Assembly: GCA_947174735.1 (NCBI GenBank)
Contig: CAMWKC010000142.1
Coordinates: 1-5,959, forward strand
Reading direction: 5' to 3'
DNA: 5,959 nt
Source of the DNA: an uncultured Porphyromonadaceae bacterium
Lineage (GTDB): Bacteria > Bacteroidota > Bacteroidia > Bacteroidales > Muribaculaceae
Made by a program: the position numbers and the translations under genes
Notes under the pieces: generated by a model
Told to the model about the DNA's origin: nothing
What the model saw: only the letters and a program-made list of their open reading frames with translations
The model's database searches: none
Part shown: positions 5,931 through 5,959 of the stretch, piece by piece
How the letters are laid out: each line of letters opens with the position of its first letter
Position numbering within the stretch: the first letter of the stretch is position 1

Positions 5931-5959
5931 CTATTCTGAAGCAGACAGTTCCCGCAAAA
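5931..5959 (-). CDS. Possible last codons of a convergent gene (fragment)
   Basis: Read on the minus strand, one frame ends LRELSASE followed by TAG at 5931-5933, 25 bases before the hairpin that carries a T run in the same direction. The position fits a convergent gene with its terminator, but only eight codons are visible. Another frame ends LNVITGLS with TAA nearer the hairpin, at 5903-5905. No product can be assigned. Confidence 0.2.

Overview
The window looks like Bacteroidales chromosome, most likely Muribaculaceae or a close relative. Three things point there. Promoter-like elements of the Bacteroidota type (TAnnTTTG at -7, TTTG near -33) lie upstream of two genes. Translation starts are A/T-rich and lack clear Shine-Dalgarno sites. 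Two predicted exported proteins occur, one ending in a VYNTQGIRV...FIVNGRKV tail of the kind seen on Bacteroidota secreted proteins. The taxonomic call is inference; no RNA gene is present to anchor it.

Left part (1-3181, minus strand): a two-gene unit for exported proteins. The promoter-proximal gene (1299-2888) encodes a 529-residue protein with a signal peptide, two nearly identical ~105-residue repeats, two diverged ~115-residue repeats and a sorting-type tail. It is followed 32 bases later by a second exported protein (1266 down to base 1, running off the window) with recurring DG-x-V-x-G motifs, probably a beta-propeller or HAF-like fold. Upstream of the pair are a -7 box (2993-3000), a recognisable tandem 21-bp repeat that resembles a LytTR-type activator site (3025-3066), and a leader able to form two mutually exclusive hairpins. 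A perfect 29-bp inverted repeat (3121-3181) separates this unit from the next gene.

Middle part (3205-4017): a minus-strand WYL-type transcription regulator of 204 residues, shorter than usual and without the C-terminal extension. It has a well-formed promoter that rules out the longest ORF start. A roughly 200-base divergent intergenic region with two adjacent dyads separates it from folA.

Right part (4018-5959, plus strand): folA (dihydrofolate reductase) overlaps by four bases (ATGA) with a GT4-like glycosyltransferase, so the two are probably translationally coupled. After the glycosyltransferase comes a long imperfect hairpin followed on the minus strand by TTTT, and then possibly the last codons of a convergent gene.

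Nothing here amounts to a clear new defence or mobile system. The most promising signals are regulatory: the LytTR-like repeat with a switch-capable leader in front of the exported repeat protein, the tandem dyads between the WYL regulator and folA, and the unusual folA-glycosyltransferase coupling.
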